This document shows positions 63,008-64,000 of a stretch of DNA of 64,000 bases, piece by piece; positions within the stretch are counted from its first letter, which is position 1; each line of letters starts with the position of its first letter. Origin of the DNA: Armatimonadota bacterium (lineage in GTDB: Bacteria; Armatimonadota; HRBIN16); NCBI GenBank assembly GCA_026003195.1, contig BPGU01000003.1:408763-472762 (forward strand). The letters run 5' to 3'. Under the pieces are notes generated by a model. It ran no database searches. It was not told the origin of the DNA and saw only the letters and a list, made by a program, of their open reading frames with translations. The position numbers were made by a program, and so were the translations under genes.

Positions 63008-63400
63008 ATGAAAAGGGCAACTCTGTTACCCATTCTATTCTTTACTACACTATTATGCAGAATTGCTTGGGCATACGACATATTTTTCATGGCAGAACGC
63101 CCATTTGGAACGCTACCTGACGTGATTGTCGCTCGTGCACTACCTGCCCCCGGCGAACAGATACGCGGATGGGAGTTGTGGATAGGACACTGGTCAGAAG
63201 ATACCGGTGCACCCATGCCATATTATAGAATAGCGTACGGGACCTCCGCCCTTGAAACTACGTACTGGGATATCTATACCACCCAGTTTCCGTACTCAAC
63301 ATTTCTTAGCCAAGGTGCAAGATATGGCTACACATTCGTTGTCACCATAGCCGATGGTAGACGCTTCACCTACCACTCTGGCATGTTTATAAGCCCTTAA
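63008..63400 (+). CDS. Small secreted hypothetical protein
   Basis: This protein (130 aa) has a signal peptide (MKRATLLPILFFTTLLCRIA, cleavage near AWA-YD). The beta-rich body has many Tyr/Trp (ELWIGHWSEDTGAPMPYYRI, TTYWDIYTTQFPYSTF). AAGGAGG lies 7 nt before the ATG at 63008; the longer in-frame extension has no RBS. No family recognised. Confidence 0.7.
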   Translation: MKRATLLPILFFTTLLCRIAWAYDIFFMAERPFGTLPDVIVARALPAPGEQIRGWELWIGHWSEDTGAPMPYYRIAYGTSALETTYWDIYTTQFPYSTFLSQGARYGYTFVVTIADGRRFTYHSGMFISP

Positions 63401-63442
63401 TCAACGTTGGGGGAAGGTATGACCCTCCCCCTTTCTGAGTAT

Positions 63443-63616
63443 TTAACGCGGTGGTGCTTCCAAAGGAGGTACCTTTGGCGCTGGATAGTGGCTCCTTAGC
63501 TTGCTTTCACTCGTTTTGGGCGGTGTCACCCCAGACCTGAGAAATAGCACTAAGAAGCCAACTGCTATCACTGCGATGGCTACCACGAGCCATACTGGGC
63601 TTATCTGTCTGTTCAT
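63443..63616 (-). CDS. 57-residue single-pass membrane protein
   Basis: This gene is below the usual length cutoff. It encodes MNRQISPVWLVVAIAVIAVG followed by FLVLFLRSG, one transmembrane helix with a short cytoplasmic N terminus, then a Pro-rich outer tail (SHYPAPKVPPLEAPPR). AGGAG lies 6 nt before the ATG. It sits 9 nt after the DUF1559 gene stop. Small proteins of this form accompany DUF1559 genes in related genomes as I recall them. Confidence 0.6.
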   Translation of the reverse strand: MNRQISPVWLVVAIAVIAVGFLVLFLRSGVTPPKTSESKLRSHYPAPKVPPLEAPPR

Positions 63617-63625
63617 GGTTTTCTC

Positions 63626-64000
63626 CTACAACTCTGGACACGAGTTGTCCGATGACCAGGGATAGTAGATGTACAGGTAGCGCCCGGTACATGGGTTGCG
63701 TGAGCGATCGTTCCACCACCCTTCTAGTGTCTTTCGTGTCACATACTTAGCATGGGTATCTATGAATGTAACATTCATTCCGTCTGTATGACGAAATGCC
63801 CAGTGACTGGGTCCCCAAGTGGCGTTGTAGCCCAATCCTTGGTCGTTATCGTCCGCATCGTACACCTCAAAGAACCAGATACGCTCTGCCGGACGTTTTA
63901 TGAGGTCGAGCATGAACTCGCTTACAGTATTGTCCGGCTTTATGTAGATAACGGCACCGTAAACATTGATGCCGTAGCTCTTGTAATACCACTCAGGTAC
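63626..64000 (-). CDS. DUF1559-like H-X9-DG protein (5' end outside window)
   Basis: The C-terminal 124 residues of a prepilin-type H-X9-DG protein. Visible are FMLDLIKRPAERIWFFEVYD, then GPSHWAFRHTDGMNVTFIDT and HAKYV, the family's closing region, and a Cys pair near the end (NPCTGRYL, NSCPEL). The N-terminal pilin-like helix should lie beyond position 64000. It is read through the edge without a stop. Confidence 0.82.
   Translation of the reverse strand, partial: VPEWYYKSYGINVYGAVIYIKPDNTVSEFMLDLIKRPAERIWFFEVYDADDNDQGLGYNATWGPSHWAFRHTDGMNVTFIDTHAKYVTRKTLEGWWNDRSRNPCTGRYLYIYYPWSSDNSCPEL

Noticed and set aside
1..64000. tRNA, rRNA or transposase genes
   Set aside because: I looked for T-loop motifs (GTTCGAATC and variants) and for DDE or tyrosine-recombinase signatures and found none convincing; a tRNAscan run could still find a missed tRNA.

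Overview
The window looks like chromosomal DNA of a GC-rich, diderm, probably thermophilic bacterium. My best guess is Armatimonadota. The reasons are strong Shine-Dalgarno sites before most genes, two secreted proteins ending in a dockerin-like [15 protein letters not shown] tail, H-X9-DG prepilin-like (DUF1559) proteins, a DUF6785-type membrane protein, a Uma2 endonuclease, and S-layer attachment genes (CsaB, SLH) beside a large outer-membrane-like barrel. The phylum is an inference. I saw no rRNA or tRNA gene.

Layout. 1-16.9 kb: mutL (cut by the left edge), a ribose-type importer without its ATPase, an M48 peptidase, a PhyH dioxygenase, purH with a TauE-family permease, an NFACT/RqcH gene preceded by an orphan phage-type terminase, a methyltransferase, and an NfeD-like/flotillin pair. 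17-26 kb: Hsp20, ribosomal protein L28, secreted dockerin-tail proteins around a DUF1559 protein, an ABC exporter, and a Gfo/Idh/MocA-ThuA-DUF1003 cluster. 26-34 kb: a rearranged GH18/NodB/GT2 fusion, two sugar permeases separated by small genes, a Nudix hydrolase and a penicillin-acylase-family protein.

34-38.8 kb is the CRISPR region. It holds a CARF-HEPN (Csx2/TM1812-like) effector, a short Cmr1 with no other Cmr or Cas gene, a 58-residue Cys-rich membrane peptide too short for routine gene calling, and an array of 39 repeats transcribed leftward from a good leader promoter. The array has an abnormal 13-nt leader-proximal spacer, one duplicated spacer, and a decayed extra repeat at its far end.

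38.9-46.6 kb: an envelope operon (DUF5693, csaB, a 967-residue barrel-like protein), a Uma2 protein and a rhomboid protease. 46.6-53.1 kb: ECF sigma factor, zinc-finger anti-sigma factor and RseB-like protein, followed on the same strand by a type IV pilin/pseudopilin cluster. 53.3-56.3 kb: a murA-mreB-SLH operon. 56.3-64 kb: a large DUF6785 transporter-like protein, a FapA/DUF342 protein, a BtuC/BtuF-like importer (no ATPase, no signal peptide on the binding protein), and small secreted or membrane proteins ending in a DUF1559 protein cut by the right edge.

Taken together, the envelope genes fit a diderm cell that pyruvylates a wall polymer so that SLH proteins can bind it. The CRISPR locus looks like a reduced type III-B system that must rely on genes elsewhere. 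Several families of hairpin-rich dispersed repeats lie between genes, and one appears to have replaced the 5' end of the GT2 fusion gene.
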